Source of the DNA: Purshia tridentata
Lineage: Eukaryota > Streptophyta > Magnoliopsida > Rosales > Rosaceae
Direction: 5' to 3'
Assembly (NCBI GenBank): GCA_003254885.1
Contig: QANT01002867.1
Coordinates: 1 to 31,025 of the forward strand
Length of the DNA stretch: 31,025 nucleotides
The translations under genes were made by a program, and so were the position numbers. Positions 1 through 11,200 of the stretch are shown here, in pieces. The notes beneath the pieces are model-generated. The model saw only the letters and a list, made by a program, of their open reading frames with translations, did no database searches and had not been told where the DNA came from. Within the stretch, counting starts at the first letter, position 1; every line of letters starts with the position of its first letter.

Positions 1-21
1 GTATTAAAATACAGTTACACT

Positions 22-105
22 GAGCGCGCGTCAGTTCGTGTCAGCGCGCGCGTCAGAGCGTGTCAGTGCGCGTCAGTCCGTGTCAGCGCGCGTCAGAATA
101 TGTCA
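22..105. repeat. CpG-rich minisatellite, four units of 20-22 bp
   Basis: Four imperfect head-to-tail units lie at 22-43, 44-65, 66-85 and 86-105. Each has an alternating GC block (GCGCG), then GTCAG, two or three variable bases, and GTGTCA (ATGTCA in the last). The array stands out sharply in AT-rich surroundings and has a high density of CpG. Its left end is close to the window edge, so more units may lie outside. Confidence 0.8.
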
Positions 106-1021
106 AAAGGGTAAAAGAGGCATTATAAGTTTTAGGGGGTTTTGGGAGGGTTTTTAAATAGGTGGGGGCTTAGAAAATTTATTTGGTAATTAGGGGGTTT
201 AAAAAAATTTGCTGAAAAAAATATATGATCAATTACAAATAAATCAATAAAACTTTTACAATTATATTTAATCAATGCATTTTTTCATAATTTTATTTTA
301 GTCATTATTGACCAAAATTAAAAAAGATTAATTACAATAGATTAATAATATATACATTACTATTATTAGATTTAGATTCGTATTAGGTTTGTATTTGATT
401 GCTACACAACAAAACGGCTTAGTGTATAACTTTCGGGTGTTGGGTACCTAAGCCATAAGCTCTGAAACCATAATTATAAACCTTAAACCTCATTTGTATA
501 CTCTGCATCCCATTTTTATACCCTATATCATAGTTTTATACCCTAAATTAAATTTAAGGAAAACGTTGTAGTTTTATATTCATAAGTACAATTAAACTAC
601 ATTAGCTAACTTGCTAGACAATAAAAAAGTTTCAAGAGTAGTTAACTTTATAAAATTTAATTAACACTCATAAAATATGAGCCAAAAGACAAAAATTTCA
701 AATAAAAATGACCAAAACAAAAGGGCTAACATATTTGTGATCTAATCTAACTAATTACGTTTAAATTTTGTAGTTCATTTGAAATGTTATATAATCTTTA
801 TGCTATTATTAAATTTGTATTTAATTTTAATTTTTTATATTTTTAATCCCAAATAAAAACAAGTTTATTTTTATTAAGATATAAACTAAAAAGCTGTTGA
901 AATTAGATTTCCAATTCTAAATGATGTTAATAAATTGGGTTAATGATTGAAGAAATAATTACAGTCAATTGCTAACCGAAAAAAAAAAACATTTGTTATG
1001 AAGTGGTGACGTAGCAAAAGG
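106..1021. other. AT-rich intergenic DNA upstream of the receptor kinase gene
   Basis: No open frame of interest is present. The first 100 bases are rich in G and T runs (around 130-210). The middle holds a dispersed repeat (227-558, listed separately). The rest (560-1020) is AT-rich DNA in which I recognise nothing. Confidence 0.6.
227..558 (+). repeat. Dispersed repeat, copy 1 (inverted relative to copy 2 at 22999-23329)
   Basis: Read on the opposite strand, this stretch aligns over about 330 bp with 22999-23329. Shared landmarks include a block reading TCTATTGTAATT, a block around GACTAAAATAAAATTATG, a CTTATGGCTTAGG block and several CCCTAAA-like motifs. The second copy sits inside a CACTA-type element. 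I could not find terminal repeats around this first copy, so its edges are approximate. No coding capacity is seen. Confidence 0.75.
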
Positions 1022-1031
1022 CATATAAGTA
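1022..1031 (+). promoter_or_regulatory. Candidate TATA box of the receptor kinase gene
   Basis: A CATATAAGTA motif lies about 210 bp upstream of the chosen start codon at 1238. A start of transcription near 1050-1060 would give a 5' leader of about 180 nt. This is motif and spacing only; other AT-rich stretches nearby could also serve. Confidence 0.35.
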
Positions 1032-1237
1032 TAAACAGTCTCTATCGCTTCGTTTATCTCTCTTGACCCAAAAAGCGCGGGACCCACCAGGTTCTTTCTT
1101 CATTCTCGACCAACCGCCGTATGACTATGTGACTACTCTCTTTCGGACAGTGTCGTCTTCGCAAATCGCAGAAGCACACTGTCGTAGCAAAAAAGGCGAC
1201 GTGCTTCAATCCTCGCCGACCTTGAACCTCGCCGGCG

Positions 1238-3432
1238 ATGTCGTCGTCCCCGCCGTCTCCGGCGACCAACGAAACCTTACCTCCTCCTCCGACTACCGAC
1301 GATACCGCACCTGCTCCTTTGGCGACCAACGCCACCACACCTCCTCCTCCGCCTACAGCGCTGACCGAGTCGCCGCCACCTCCGCTGGTAGTGGCGTCCA
1401 ACTCGCCGCCGGGGCCGCCGGGTTTGCCGAGGGGAACGGTGGTTGGGATTATAGTTGGGGCTGGGATTGGAGGGTTCAGCATGCTGGTTGCGGTGGGGAT
1501 TATCTTCTTTATCTACAGGAGGCGGAAGAGGAGGCGAGCGAGACAGCATGAGTCGGGGAGTTTTCTACAACAACCCAAAAGTGAGAGCTCATTTTGTTGT
1601 TCAAAGATTGAAAACAGAATAGCTTTCATTTTGTTTTTGTTTTGAAGCTTTTTGTAGACCAAATGCTTAAAATTGCTATTAAACTTTTAGTTGTGAAGTT
1701 TAATTTGTACTGAATGTGGGTGTTACTTGGAATTGAGGAGCTGAGTTTGGTTGGAAAATGCTAGTATTTTGAATTGGGTGATGAATTTCTTCAAGTATCT
1801 CTTCTGGGTTTTTGGTCATTGTTTGGATTTCATGGCATGGCTAACTAGACAGCAAAGTGCTCTTTTGTTGTTACAAAAAATGTACTTTCTATTAGAGCCA
1901 AGAGGCTAACTTGTTTGTATTTTCACTAAGTTATGTTTGTTAGTTGTGAGATTCATTTCATGTTTTCTTGACTTGCTGTAAGTGATAGACATTAGGAGTG
2001 ATGCTTGTTAATCTGCTTTCACATTGCTCACCGTGGGTGAAATACTGTCAACACACTATAGTATGCAACTTCAACCAAAGTTTTATGATTTTGAATTTTT
2101 GAATATAAGCATTCAAATTGTTAGTGATCCATCGGCCTTAGTGACCTCTTTTTTATGATAACTATAATTTGTGAAACTTCCACTAATTGTGACAGCTGAT
2201 CCTCACCTCCAATTAATTCAAATTCTATCCTGTTCTTTGATTTCTCCAGATGACCATTTTAGCGGCCCACCTCAGCGTTTGCAACACAATTATGCTTCTC
2301 CATTGACAGACAATTATCCAAAGCCAACTCCTCCCCCAGGATCCACTCTGCTAGTATCATCTTCAACGAGCAGCAGCTTGGGCTCTAAGAAACCACCCAA
2401 AGCACCAACTTCTGGCCTTGCCTTTGGATCACAAAGCACATTTACATATGAAGAGTTAGTGATGGCAACAAATGGTTTCTCCAGTGCCAATCTCCTAGGT
2501 CAAGGAGGATTTGGTTTTGTCCATAAAGGAATCCTTCCAAATGGGAAAGTGGTTGCAATTAAGCAGCTGAAAGCTGGGAGTGGACAGGGGGAGCGTGAAT
2601 TCCAGGCAGAGGTTGAGCTCATTAGTCGTGTCCATCACAGACACCTTGTTTCACTGGTTGGATACTGCATTAGTGGGGCCAAGAGGTTGCTTGTCTATGA
2701 GTTCGTTGCAAACGACACCATGGAATTTCATCTTCACGGTAAGTCTTTTCGGTGATTATGTTCTTCTGTTTCTCTAAAATCACCAAAAAATGAAAGGTAA
2801 ATGCCAGAATCTGGAATAGTAGATGAATGGTATTCTGCATTTCATAGCAATAAATCAATGATACAGAATCTTATCAAAGAAAAACATTGCAGGAAAAGGG
2901 AGGCCAACTATGGATTGGTCAACCAGAATGAAAATTGCTGTAGGCTCTGCAAAAGGATTGGCATATCTCCATGAGGACTGTGAGTTTTCTTTGCATATAC
3001 ATTGCAAACCATAAGAAAATTTCCTGGTCTGTGTTGTCTGCCTTGGAAGTCACTTACTCTAGAGCTACATATATCTTCAGGTCAGCCCAAGATCATACAC
3101 CGTGACATCAAGGCAGCTAATATTCTTATTGATGATAAATTTGAGGCAAAGGTAGATTGTGATAGCTTTCACATTTTGATTATTCTTGGTGACCTTTCAA
3201 ATGTATCAAACTCATGATGTTCTTTCTGGATAATTTATCCTCATGTACAAAGCTAAAATTGTAGTAGATTCATGATTCATTACCTAATCTCATAACCACT
3301 AAATCCCAAAAACCACCCTTTATGTGAAAAATATCAATCTGTTAAAGTTTTAAGGCGTGATGGTCAATGTGATAATGGGATAATTACCCGAGAATTTGTT
3401 TTGGCCATGACTCCCATGTTTTCTTAAAATGG

Positions 3433-3472
<40 letters not shown>

Positions 3473-4449
3473 TGTATGTATTCTGAGGGCTACAAAAACC
3501 ACCCTTTATGTGAAAAATATCAATCTGGTAAAGTTTTAAGGCGTGATGGTCAATGTGATAATGGGATAATTACTCGAGAATTTGTTTTGGCCATGACTCC
3601 CATGTTTTCTTAAAATGGGAGAGAGAGAGAGAGATGTATGTATTCTGAGGGCTAGTATTGTAACTATATAACCACATTCTTGATTCCTTTTCCTCCCTCC
3701 CCTATTCCCCTTGTCAAAGTTAAGGAATGCATCTCAGTTGAATTTACTGGCTGTCCGTATAACTTTAACTTAAAACGTTATTAGTGGCACTAAGCATTTT
3801 AACAAATAAATCCATCCTTAAGATGGAGTTGAATGTTTTTTCAATTTGTTCTCATGCTCATAATATTAACTTGTATCTTGTATTGTATCTGATCTTCTCT
3901 TCAGGTTGCAGATTTTGGACTTGCCAAGATTGCTTTAGATACAGATACTCATGTCTCCACTAGGGTCATGGGGACTTTTGGGTAAGAGATTGTCTGCATT
4001 ACTGTTGTACACATAGCTTTACTGGTGCCATGCTGTCCAGTTTTGGTCTGAAATAAAAGAGGTCGAATGTTTGGGCTGTAATGACTAATTTGCTAATCCA
4101 GTTTCTTTTGTTTGCTTGTAAATCTACTACATGCAGTTACATGGCTCCTGAATATGCATCTAGTGGAAAGCTCACTGAGAAGTCAGATGTCTTCTCGTTT
4201 GGGGTCGTGCTATTGGAGTTGATTACTGGACACCGACCCATTGATAAAACTCATTCTTTCACTGATGACAGCATGGTTGAGTGGGTATGTATACAATCTC
4301 TAGCGGTTCAAAGATTTGTGGTAGACTGGTTGTAAAGCACTTCAGTCATGGCATCTGTCCTTGACTGTGGTGTTTTTGTGGACAGCGAATTATTAAGCAG
4401 GCACCTTTCCTTTGATCTTTGATGAATCTTTTCATATGCTTTTATAGAG

Positions 4450-4503
<54 letters not shown>

Positions 4504-5838
4504 CCCCCTCTTTTTCTCTCCAAGTTCAGTTCTGCTGAATATTTCTTTTAGTACAGGGTATTGATCAAGTCTTCTGTTTTGCTAACTTTTTTCTGTTTTC
4601 ACTTAATTCAAAGCTTGAATGGCATGGGAAAGATGATAGACATTGATATTGAATTTCAGGCAAGGCCTTTGCTCACGCAAGCATTGGAAAATGGCAACTT
4701 TGATGGTCTTGTTGATGCAAGGATGCAGAATGACTATAACTCCAGTGAAATGGCTTGTATGATTGCTTGTGCTTCTGCTTGTGTGCGTTATTCTGCCCGA
4801 CGTCGGCCACGGATGGGCCAGGTAATCTTACAAAGTACCGTTGTTAGTTTGAGCTCCAAAATAGGTCTATTGGCTTTATTTATATCCAAATTTTTTCAAT
4901 TTAAGTGAGAATGGACTTAGAAACCCCTATAAACTTGTTAAATTGAATTTGTATTTCTTTTTTATAACAGTAAGCGACTTTGTTCAACTTTACTGCAAAG
5001 TTTTGACATGCTATTACTTTGTAAGGGTGTTCATTGGTCCAGTTGGATCCGCTTTGAAAATTTTCTGAAACAACCGATTAGCATGTAAATTACATTACCC
5101 AGGTCCAACTAACAGTAGGCCTAAAACTAACCCACCAAATCCGCAATTTTTGGTTTGATTGAATCTGGAATTTCATTGGTGTGGTGGCCCAGCTGTAAAA
5201 TAAGAGCCTCTAAAGAAAGTCCATATGCAAGTAACCCGATCTATTCTGGTTTCATGCTTGGTTAAACCAAACAGACCCATAAGTTGAAATCCTGAACCAA
5301 CCTGGTCAAGTAAGATTGGTTGGTCAGTGTAGTCAAATTTTCAGTTTGGTTACACTTACTCAGCTTGTACAAGCTCAAAATTGTCAGTACTTCTGAGAAA
5401 CTTAGTGATTCCAATTTGACCGTCTGAATGCTGATTTTCTGTTTAAAGTTGATACATATACATATTAAAAATATTAAAACTGATGAATATAAACATCGTT
5501 CTGCATCTGGCATTTTATTGTTAACCTTCAATTAAAATCAGGTGGTTCGAGCTTTGGAAGGAAATATTTCCCCTGAGGATTTAAATGAGGGAATCATACC
5601 CGGTCATAGTATGGTGTACAGTTCCTACGAAGGAAGCACAGAATACAACAGTAGGGAATACAGGGAAGACATGAAGAAATTCAGAAAACTAGCACTAGAA
5701 AGCCAAGAGCAAGAGCAAGGGACCAGTGAGATCAGTGGACCCAGCAGTGAGTTTGGTCTGCACCAATCTGCCTCAAGTGGTGAAGGCCAACAAACCACCG
5801 AAGAGATTGAACATGGGAAAGTGAAGAAAGTCACGTAG
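1238..5838 (+). CDS. PERK: Proline-rich extensin-like receptor kinase (PERK family)
   Basis: Eight exons: 1238-1580, 2250-2738, 2893-2979, 3081-3151, 3905-3981, 4137-4284, 4660-4821, 5542-5838; all introns GT-AG and the phases join to one 557-aa frame. PERKs are plasma-membrane Ser/Thr kinases thought to sense the cell wall. Residues 1-65 are a short extracellular region rich in Pro, Ser and Thr, with PPPP runs, one SPPPP extensin motif (45-49) and two possible N-glycosylation sites (N11, N31). A single membrane segment spans about 68-93, followed by a basic RRRKRRR stop-transfer. No N-terminal signal peptide is visible, as is usual in the family. The kinase domain runs from about 194 to 465: glycine loop G198-G203, K219 in VAIK, HRD at 313-315, DFG at 333-335, APE at 359-361. 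All catalytic residues are present, so it should be active. The tail (466-557) is Ser/Glu rich. The protein is shorter than many PERKs because its ectodomain is small. The ATG is the first in frame with the proline-rich region. Confidence 0.92.
3308..3654. repeat. Tandem duplication of about 185 bp inside intron 4 of the PERK gene
   Basis: Copy 1 (3308-3493) and copy 2 (3494-3654) begin at the same AAAAACCACCC block and end at GAGGGCTA. Outside the GA tract they differ at only two positions that I can see (GTTAAAG/GGTAAAG and ACCCGAG/ACTCGAG). The main difference is the GA microsatellite: about 40 nt in copy 1 (near 3433-3472) and about 16 nt in copy 2 (near 3619-3634). The high identity suggests a recent duplication. 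Confidence 0.9.
4456..4507. repeat. CT microsatellite with C run, intron 6 of the PERK gene
   Basis: An uninterrupted run of TC repeats of about 45 nt is followed by eight Cs. It is a simple repeat of the kind common in plant introns and likely to vary in length between individuals. Confidence 0.95.
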
Positions 5839-6756
5839 TGAAAGCTCTTGACAACTGATTCCTAGGTCCTTGGAAAATTGTCCTCCCTCCAATCCTTTGT
5901 ATCCTGTATCCTTCCTAATTTGCTCGAATCACACACACTATGTTGTCATGCTAACATGAAAAGCACCCCTTCTGATGGTACATTTGCCAAATCGAACATA
6001 GTAAATGTTCGGCTGGATTAATGATTTCTGTCTGAGTTGCTTGCTCAGTCGCTTGAGCAAATCGTAGTGTTTCTTACCTCCCAAAACATTGGTTGAAATC
6101 TGATCCCCGGTATGTTCAGATCGAGAAATCTTTTGTCGTAGTCCATAATAGGGTCCCAGATGGATTTGGCGGTGGAACAAGCTTGACATTATTTGTTGAA
6201 ATTGGGACCAACAAAGAGGAAAAATACTTGTGTATGTAGTAGTTTGGTGGATTTTTCATGTATTGCATATATCAGTGACTATTAATCAATGGTAGGTAGT
6301 CTTTGCAATTTTTAAAGCTCTCAATGCTATTTCTCTCTGTAAATGTTGTGTTGTGTTTGTTTGTACATGTATATCAATAAACTCATTGTTGTCTCTTTTA
6401 TCGGAATCCAGGTTGTATGATATCAACTTTAGTACTTGTTTTTGGAAGACTATGTGGTTGTTATTCGTGTCCCTGTCGTTGATGTCACTTGTGGAAATTC
6501 CACTAAACTCAATGCTTTGGTTATAACCTGTCTATATAGAACTACTCCAGTGAATCTTAACCATTATATTATATATCTTAAATGCATCTAGTTGATCTAA
6601 CGATTAAGAACAGGTTCATACGACCTCATTAGAGAAAACCACCTCCCATAGGTGATCTAATGAGCACATATCAGCTGTGAGATGAGGCATGATTTATTGA
6701 TGTGCATCTCATCAACTCTCGCCTATTTTGCGTCTCAACCGTCTATATATGGCCTA
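5839..6756. other. 3' UTR of the PERK gene and intergenic DNA
   Basis: The 3' UTR starts after the TAG at 5836-5838. An AATAAA signal at 6376-6381 in a TG-rich setting is a plausible poly(A) site, which would give a long 3' UTR of roughly 550 nt; earlier sites are also possible. Open frames on the minus strand here are short and have no recognisable content. The last 9 bases (6748-6756) form the left target duplication of the element that follows. Confidence 0.5.
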
Positions 6757-7407
6757 GGTTCAATTACAAAAAACTATCATGAACTATGGGGTCTATTTCA
6801 AATAAGTCCATAAACAACAAAATATTTCAAGAGTGTCTACCAATTAACAAAAACCATGAAAAAATGCATTCCGTTAAGAGTTTCGTCATGGCTGATGTTA
6901 AGTGCCAATGTGAACATGGAAAATTGCTTTAAACCACCCCCTTCACCACCACGCGTGGTGGCTTTTGGCGCTGAATAGTAGTCTTTTTTTAAATTTCTTA
7001 GATACAAGAAACAAATATACCAACATGTAATTAACGATGAGGGGAGCAACTTTTATACTTGGATTGATCTCAAAAGGTTGATGAAAATAGTCAAAAAATG
7101 AGAAAACCAATGGGAGGTAGAGAGCTTCTTTTCATTGCACCTCCTTGTATAGTGGTCGAATGGAAAAAAACAAACAGACGACTAGATTCAGCTCGTCGAG
7201 AAAAATAAAGCCGAGGTTATTTGAGGTTGCATTGTCGCCGAAAATGAAAGATCACCGGTGACATGGTCAGACTGGTGACGAAACTCTTAACGAAATGCAT
7301 TTTTTCATAGTTTTTGTTAATTTGTTAACGCGCTTAAAATATTTTGTTGTTTATGGACTCGTTTGAAGCAGACCCCATAGTTCATGATAGTATTTTGTAA
7401 TTGAACC
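6757..7407. mobile_element. Mutator-like non-autonomous element with long terminal inverted repeats
   Basis: The left end (6757-6888) and the right end (7276-7407, read on the other strand) match over about 132 bp with roughly 13 mismatches, about 90 percent by eye. Both begin GGTTCAATTACAAAA and end at GAGTTTCGTCA. The flanks TATGGCCTA (6748-6756) and TATGATCTA (7408-7416) agree at 7 of 9 positions, as expected for a decayed 9-bp target duplication of the Mutator superfamily. The 387-bp centre includes a CCACGCGTGG palindrome near 6950 and encodes nothing recognisable, so the element depends on a transposase from elsewhere. It lies 840 bp upstream of the Rab7 start codon. Confidence 0.8.
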
Positions 7408-7416
7408 TATGATCTA

Positions 7417-8041
7417 ATAGTTTGGATACGAGTATACAGATTAACGCATTATTTAGAACACATAAAATCCTAGAGGATCACACCATGAACATGCTCCTAG
7501 GGTTCTTTTTATTAGGAATTAATTGTTAGTCTTCTCGATCATCCTTCCTTCAAATCGGAACTAGTTGAGAGAGATGAATTCGCACCACATTTTATATAAC
7601 CTTCGAACAAAACCCTAAACTAGATATGGATTTTCAGTGTCTAACGTGTTGGTTAACATGTAAGTCAAGGATGAATTGCCATTAAAAAAGTAATTTATGC
7701 ATGTCAAAAAAATAAGAATAGCAGTTGCATTTTGTGTTTTTTGGGTGGATAGGGATGGGATCTGTCATAAATCATAATCTACAAGACTACAAACTTGTTT
7801 AAGTTGTTCTTAAATAAAGAATTACGAAATATTGACAATTAAAAAAAAAAACAGAAGCTTTTGAAATTGATTAATTTGAATTCCCAAAATGGTACATACT
7901 CATTTAAAATTAAAGTGTTTATTTATTTATTAATCATTTCAAAGTTTCGAAATTCCATTTTTAGAAGGTCCAACTAGAAGTCTAGATTCTCTAGAACAAA
8001 GAGTGTGTAAAATTAACGACAAAGCATGGGTACTTTTGGAA
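7417..8041. other. AT-rich intergenic DNA upstream of the Rab7 gene
   Basis: I see no gene or clear repeat here. The stretch is AT-rich and presumably holds the Rab7 promoter at its right end. Confidence 0.5.
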
Positions 8042-8050
8042 TATAAAAAG
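8042..8050 (+). promoter_or_regulatory. Candidate TATA box of the Rab7 gene
   Basis: TATAAAAAG is a near-consensus plant TATA box 206 bp upstream of the start codon at 8248. Transcription would start near 8075 and give a 5' leader containing the CT tract at 8139-8165. Confidence 0.55.
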
Positions 8051-8132
8051 ATAACGAACAGTGGAACCGTGTCCAGCCTGTCGTTACAAATGCGCGCTAT
8101 TCGCTCCCAACAATAACAGCTCAAGGATATTC

Positions 8133-8138
<6 letters not shown>

Positions 8139-8165
<27 letters not shown>
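8139..8165 (+). repeat. CT microsatellite in the probable 5' UTR of the Rab7 gene
   Basis: A run of about 27 nt of CT lies 83 bp before the start codon. Pyrimidine tracts at this position are frequent in plant housekeeping genes and may affect expression; that role is an inference here. Confidence 0.85.
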
Positions 8166-8169
<4 letters not shown>

Positions 8170-8247
8170 ACCAAATTCCAAAATCTCCCAAATTTTTTGT
8201 TCATTTGCCTTGGAAACCCTACATTCGATTCTTCGAGACTTTGATCC

Positions 8248-11200
8248 ATGGCTTCTCGAAGACGCATGCTTCTAAAGGTCATAATCCTCGGCGACAGCGG
8301 GTAAGCTTTGTTTAAACCAATGGGAAAAGTTCTCAATCTCGTGTCTTGATTTTATACGAATGCAATCTCTCAAGGGTCAAAGAGTTGCATGCACTAGATT
8401 TAATGGATGTAAATTTTTTCCTAAAAGTTTAATTGTGCTTGTTATTAACGCTAAAGATTTAAACTTTGATTTGTTAATATTAAAGGAAGTTGTTTTTATG
8501 CTAATATCTGTTTTGTTTTTTTCTTTTCTTAATTTGGCAGGGTGGGGAAGACATCGCTGATGAATCAGTATGGCCCAAAAGCTAGATCTTGGATTTCAAT
8601 TTAATTCTTCTTTACATTCTGGATTTGTTTTGTCGGTTTGTTGATTTATTATGTATTTTATCTCTTTTGATTTTAGGTATGTGAATCGTAAGTTTAGTAA
8701 TCAGTACAAGGCGACAATTGGAGCGGATTTTCTGACCAAGGAGGTTCAGTTTGAAGATAGGTTGTTCACATTGCAGGTGAGAGAGCTCTGAGCATTCATT
8801 TTGTTTCTATTTTTCGAATGCCACATTGTGAAATGAATATTTGAACAATCATGATTGGTACCGGTCACTCTGTTGTCAGTTTGGTTGGTTTATAATGCTT
8901 GTATGGACAGTTAATCATTTTGGGCTTAATGAGAAAGGTTTCCACTATATCACTCTTTTTCATTGAAGTTGAAAGACAAAGAATGACTTAAATGAAGTGA
9001 TTGCTGTGAAGGTATTTAATTATATAAAGTTAGTTTCAAAAGACCCAAAAAAAGGAAGGAATACAGAAACTTTAGTTTATCAGTTTCAGAAACTATTTTT
9101 CTTCAATTACAACAACATATATTAGAAACAAACAGATTTTCTTCATGTTTGGATTTTCATCTACTTTGTAGTATTGACTATTGACACCCTATCTAGGACA
9201 TTCAGAAAGTAATGTGATGCAAGTATCCAATTGTTTTGCTTGTTTTCTGATGATGCTTGGTGGCAAAAATTTGAGTTTAACTATAAAACTTTCATTTAGC
9301 AGAAAAATGTGGATACTTTCACCTGTAAATTGGAAGGCTAACACCTTTTATTATTTATGTTTACAGATTTGGGATACTGCTGGGCAAGAAAGGTTTCAAA
9401 GTCTTGGTGTGGCTTTCTATCGTGGTGCGGATTGTTGTGTTCTTGTGTACGATGTGAACGTCATGAAATCATTTGATAATCTTAACAACTGGAGGGAAGA
9501 ATTCCTGATTCAGGTAATTACCATTAGATTGGTTTCCTGGATAATCCCAAAAGCATAGTGAAAGATTGACTGAAAGTTATATTTTTCTAATTTGATGTTT
9601 AGGCCAGTCCATCTGACCCTGAGAACTTCCCATTTGTTGTGTTGGGAAACAAGATTGATGTTGATGGCGGAAATAGTAGAGTGGTAAGCCATCTAAAATG
9701 TGGAGGTTATTTGTTCTTGTTCTAGGATGTATGTGCTTCTTTTCTTTTCTTATATTGTGTGCATGTGGTTCTACTCTTTTGGCTGTAGGTTTCTGAAAAG
9801 AAAGCAAAGGCCTGGTGTGCTTCCAAGGGAAACATACCATACTTTGAGACCTCTGCAAAAGAGGGCTTTAATGTGGATGATGCCTTCCAGTGTATAGCCA
9901 AAAACGCACTGAAGAATGAACCTGAAGAAGAAATGTAAGTATTCTTTACTTACCTGAATTGTCATTTTGTTTCCAACTCTACCTTCTCTCCCTCATTTTC
10001 TGCTTTTTCCCCATGGATTTTAGTCCTTCTTATTTTATGCATGGGGGACTCTAATTTGAGATAATTATCTGAATAGGTGAAAATTTTTTTTTTTTTAAAA
10101 GAGAAACACTACTTTATTAAAACTCAAAAGATATGGATAAGGAATCCATTGTCGGGTTACAAAAAATCAGTATACAGAGTATCTAGGCTAACAGGATAGT
10201 TTATAAAAAGGTGATGATGGTAGGCTAGAGAATACGGATATCAATTCTCCTCATATTTACTCTTATCCCACAAGTTGATAGCAACCTACTTTTATAAAGG
10301 AAGAGGAGTATCACTTCGTTACAGTTGCTTTTGATTATTAGTAATTATAGTCGAGTTGTATTTCTCTTCTTTTATCAAGGGGTTCTTGCATTCAACCCAT
10401 GGAGGGATGAGATTTATGTGGAGAGAGGCTACCTTATTGTTTAGATCACTTTTACCAATTGATTAATGATAAGAGATCATTCTGTTTCAATGACTTATAA
10501 CAAGAATGAATTATTTAGTTTACATCAGAGTTGTGCTTTACCAGAAAAATATCAATCCATTTCTTTGTTTAAACTCTACTGTCCGATTTAATCCAATGGT
10601 AGCTGACCATCAAATTTTTTGGTCCATAGTGACTTGGTGAATAGTTCTGATCATACAAGTGGTATTGTAATTGTACCTTCTCAAAAGTGTTCAATAGGGA
10701 TACCAAAGTTTACACACAAATGCCTGTCTTGAAAAAAGAGAGACAAAAAAATATAAGAAAATTGGTCTTGAAAGTTGGGGCCCATGATTGCTATTGTTTA
10801 TGGATAAGGATCCTCTCCATTTCAACTTGAAATGGGGAAGAACATCTTTAACATTAGCTGTGAGATCAGGATCGATTATTATTCACAGAGCATTAAAGTG
10901 GTATTACATTTTTGAAAATTTTGGGCAGAATGGTTTGGTTTTGATTGCGAAGCATACAAAAGAACCGATGGCTTGTCCAACCTGAAAAAAACTTGTGTGG
11001 GATCGTTATATTATGTCATTATGCTGACGTGGTGGGTCTAACCATTTGAAGAAAGCCAATTGTTAAAAATTAAAAGGAAGTGTGTCATTTCTAATACACA
11101 CCATGCATTGGAAGTGAAAAATAAACTTCCAAATTTAGCGTATCATTCTAAAATATTTACAAATGATTTTGTTTGAGTGGTTATACCTACCACATTAGCA

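Noticed and set aside
1054..1551. Overlapping long open frames on both strands over exon 1 of the PERK gene
   Set aside because: They are shadows of a GC-rich, proline-coding exon; their products are low-complexity, and the 1238-1580 frame joins in phase to the kinase exons.
4308..4523. Minus-strand frame with long Arg-Glu repeat
   Set aside because: It is a translation of the CT microsatellite at 4456-4507 in a PERK intron.
5010..5350. Possible decayed dispersed repeat with GGTTTGGTT/AACC words in PERK intron 7
   Set aside because: The words GGTCCAGTTGG, AACCAACC and GGTTTGGTT resemble common plant repeats, but no ends or internal structure could be defined.
8061..8336. Frames on both strands around the Rab7 first exon
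   Set aside because: Both read through the CT microsatellite, and only the frame from 8248 encodes the Rab7 N-terminus.
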